Positions 15,098-15,705 of a stretch of 15,705 nt of DNA are shown piece after piece. The stretch is from CAYMYN01 sp964394665 (lineage in GTDB: Bacteria; Planctomycetota; UBA1135; GCA-002686595). The notes beneath the pieces were generated by a model that saw only the letters and a program-made list of their open reading frames with translations, had not been told where the DNA came from and did no database searches. Position 1 is the stretch's first letter; each line of letters begins with the position of its first letter. The position numbers and the translations under genes are program-made. The DNA is taken from positions 1-15,705 of the forward strand of contig CAYMYN010000059.1 of NCBI GenBank assembly GCA_964394665.1, in the 5' to 3' direction.

Positions 15098-15118
15098 GGG
15101 GACGTGAGGGGACGTCCC
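15098..15118. promoter_or_regulatory. Direct repeat and palindrome in the ribH leader (operator candidate)
   Basis: GGGGACGT occurs at 15098-15105 and again at 15108-15115, exactly 10 bases apart. The second copy extends into the perfect 10-base palindrome GGGACGTCCC (15109-15118). It sits between the putative -10 element and the ribH start, a location where a repressor could act. Confidence 0.3.
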
Positions 15119-15129
15119 GAAGGCCGAAC

Positions 15130-15158
15130 AGGATACCCGCGCCGCCGCTCCCTTCCAG
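15130..15158 (-). promoter_or_regulatory. Weak promoter candidate for ribH
   Basis: On the minus strand TATCCT (15135-15130, 4 of 6 matches) is preceded at 17 bases by CTGGAA (15158-15153, 3 of 6). The predicted leader before ATG 15073 is about 50 bases and contains the direct repeat. Confidence 0.3.
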
Positions 15159-15509
15159 GCTCCCGCTCGCCCCCCTCCCCGCGGTCCAGCCCTCCCCGCC
15201 GGGAGGGGGCACCCCGCGGGCGAACCGGTCCCCTCCGGGGGGGCCTCAGCGGCCCGGGCCCGCGGCCCGACCCTCGCCCTCCGCCCGGGCTCCCCCCACA
15301 CGGGCCGCAGCACGTGCGCCCAACCGCGCCCAATCCCGGTTCCCATCCCCGGCCGAGGCATCGATTCTCTTCCCCGATTCCCCCCTCCCTATACGGGATG
15401 GTTAGGCTGGAACCGGGGCATCCGTCCCGGGTCCGCCGCCCGCCCCTGGCGGCGACCCGGTACCGAACCGGCGGCCCCGCGTTCGTTCCTTCCCATTGGC
15501 CGCCGATTC

Positions 15510-15515
15510 GAGGTG
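15510..15515 (+). promoter_or_regulatory. Ribosome binding site deciding the start at 15522
   Basis: GAGGTG lies 6 bases upstream of ATG 15522 and is one of the best Shine-Dalgarno matches in the window. It supports translation across the 8-bp repeat tract. Confidence 0.65.
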
Positions 15516-15521
15516 TTTCCC

Positions 15522-15705
15522 ATGACATCACCCAGCTCCGCTCCGTCCCATCCGCGCTTCCGCGCTTCCGCGCTTCCGCGCTTCCGCGCTGAGGCCCTGA
15601 TCGCAAGCCTCGTTCTGCTCGCCCCCTCGGCCGACTGTCGGCCCGCGCAAGCGGACAAGGTCTTCGGCCCCCAGGTCGCCGTGCACGCGCCCTCGTTGCC
15701 CACCG
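15522..15705 (+). CDS. Exported protein with repeat-encoded N-terminus, 3'-truncated by the window edge
   Basis: The frame from ATG 15522 is open to the right edge (61 residues seen). The start is fixed by GAGGTG 6 bases upstream. Residues 1-24 are Arg/Ser/Pro-rich and contain PRFRASAL then PRFRAEAL, encoded largely by five tandem 8-bp units. A hydrophobic core follows (ALIASLVLLAPSA, 25-37), then a plausible signal peptidase site AQA|DK after residue 44. This is a long but recognisable Sec signal. The visible mature part (DKVFGPQVAVHAPSLPT) is too short to assign a family. It is transcribed away from ribH. The repeat makes the frame prone to on/off switching. The coding call rests on the ribosome binding site, the open frame and the signal peptide. 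Confidence 0.65.
   Translation, partial: MTSPSSAPSHPRFRASALPRFRAEALIASLVLLAPSADCRPAQADKVFGPQVAVHAPSLPT
15551..15590 (+). repeat. Five perfect tandem copies of the 8-bp unit TCCGCGCT
   Basis: Forty bases consist of exactly five TCCGCGCT units with no interruption. The tract lies in codons 10-23 of the gene starting at 15522. Eight is not a multiple of three, so any single-copy change shifts the reading frame. Confidence 0.95.

Larger units (their letters stand above)
15074..15521. other. 448-base divergent intergenic region
   Basis: No gene is supported on either strand. It holds a weak promoter candidate for ribH (15130-15158), a direct repeat and palindrome near the ribH start (15098-15118), a perfect 7-bp hairpin with a CGCC loop at 15190-15207, and a GC-extreme stretch at ~15225-15300. 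A less GC-rich patch with TATACG lies at 15390-15395, upstream of the plus-strand gene. I searched by eye for an FMN riboswitch upstream of ribH and did not find its conserved core. Confidence 0.6.

Noticed and set aside
15074..15300. FMN riboswitch upstream of ribH
   Set aside because: The conserved AGGGTGAA and GACCGGCGGT-type segments were not found on the minus strand.
15074..15361. Upstream extension of the ribH frame
   Set aside because: The added residues are Gly/Arg/Pro-rich and precede the lumazine synthase fold, which starts properly from ATG 15073.
15365..15395. Promoter for the 15522 gene (TATACG at 15390-15395)
   Set aside because: TATACG is plausible but the best -35 (TTCTCT, 3 of 6, 19-base spacing) is poor; mentioned only as part of the intergenic entry.
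1..15705. tRNA, rRNA, CRISPR arrays, insertion sequences, attachment sites
   Set aside because: None seen on either strand: no cloverleaf-like sequences, no regular repeat-spacer pattern, no transposase or integrase motifs.

Overview
The window is very GC-rich DNA (by eye around 70% G+C, with GC-biased third codon positions), almost fully coding, from a Gram-negative-type bacterium with an outer membrane. The gene content fits a high-GC member of the Planctomycetota best: type II secretion-like pseudopilins, an exported protein with a DnaJ-type zinc finger, a formylglycine-generating enzyme, PpiC/PpiD-like folding factors, and a ribH-nusB-ftsY run. Myxococcota or another deep-branching group is not excluded. 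No rRNA, tRNA, insertion sequence, integrase or CRISPR array is visible, and the region reads as ordinary chromosome.

Left block, plus strand, 1-6701. A truncated GspJ-like pseudopilin overlaps a GspI/PilV-like prepilin by 4 bases (GTGA). Three bases on comes an exported protein with two Sm-like/SHD1-like beta segments, helical repeats and a C-terminal DnaJ-type Cys4 zinc finger. A parvulin-like lipoprotein that appears to have lost its active-site histidines follows, then scpB (chromosome segregation) after a 33-base gap. A 177-base gap with a promoter candidate leads to a large membrane-anchored PpiD-like protein. Apart from scpB, these genes describe cell-envelope assembly and protein folding.

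Middle, 6702-9952. A 365-base non-coding stretch carries two strong hairpins. It precedes a lipoprotein-type formylglycine-generating enzyme with both catalytic cysteines intact. That gene converges, with 12 bases between the stops, on a minus-strand two-component pair: an OmpR-type response regulator followed by its histidine kinase, joined as TGATG.

Right block, minus strand, 15073 down to 10822. ribH (riboflavin), nusB (rRNA antitermination), ftsY (SRP receptor) and an O-antigen-ligase-like membrane protein with TPR repeats are packed at spacings from -4 to +10 bases and look like one operon. A 448-base divergent intergenic region separates ribH from a plus-strand gene cut off by the right edge. 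That gene starts at 15522, has a strong ribosome binding site, and encodes a signal peptide whose N-terminal part consists of five perfect copies of an 8-bp repeat. Loss or gain of one copy would put the frame directly into a stop codon, so it is a candidate phase-variable locus. I consider it the most interesting signal in the window.
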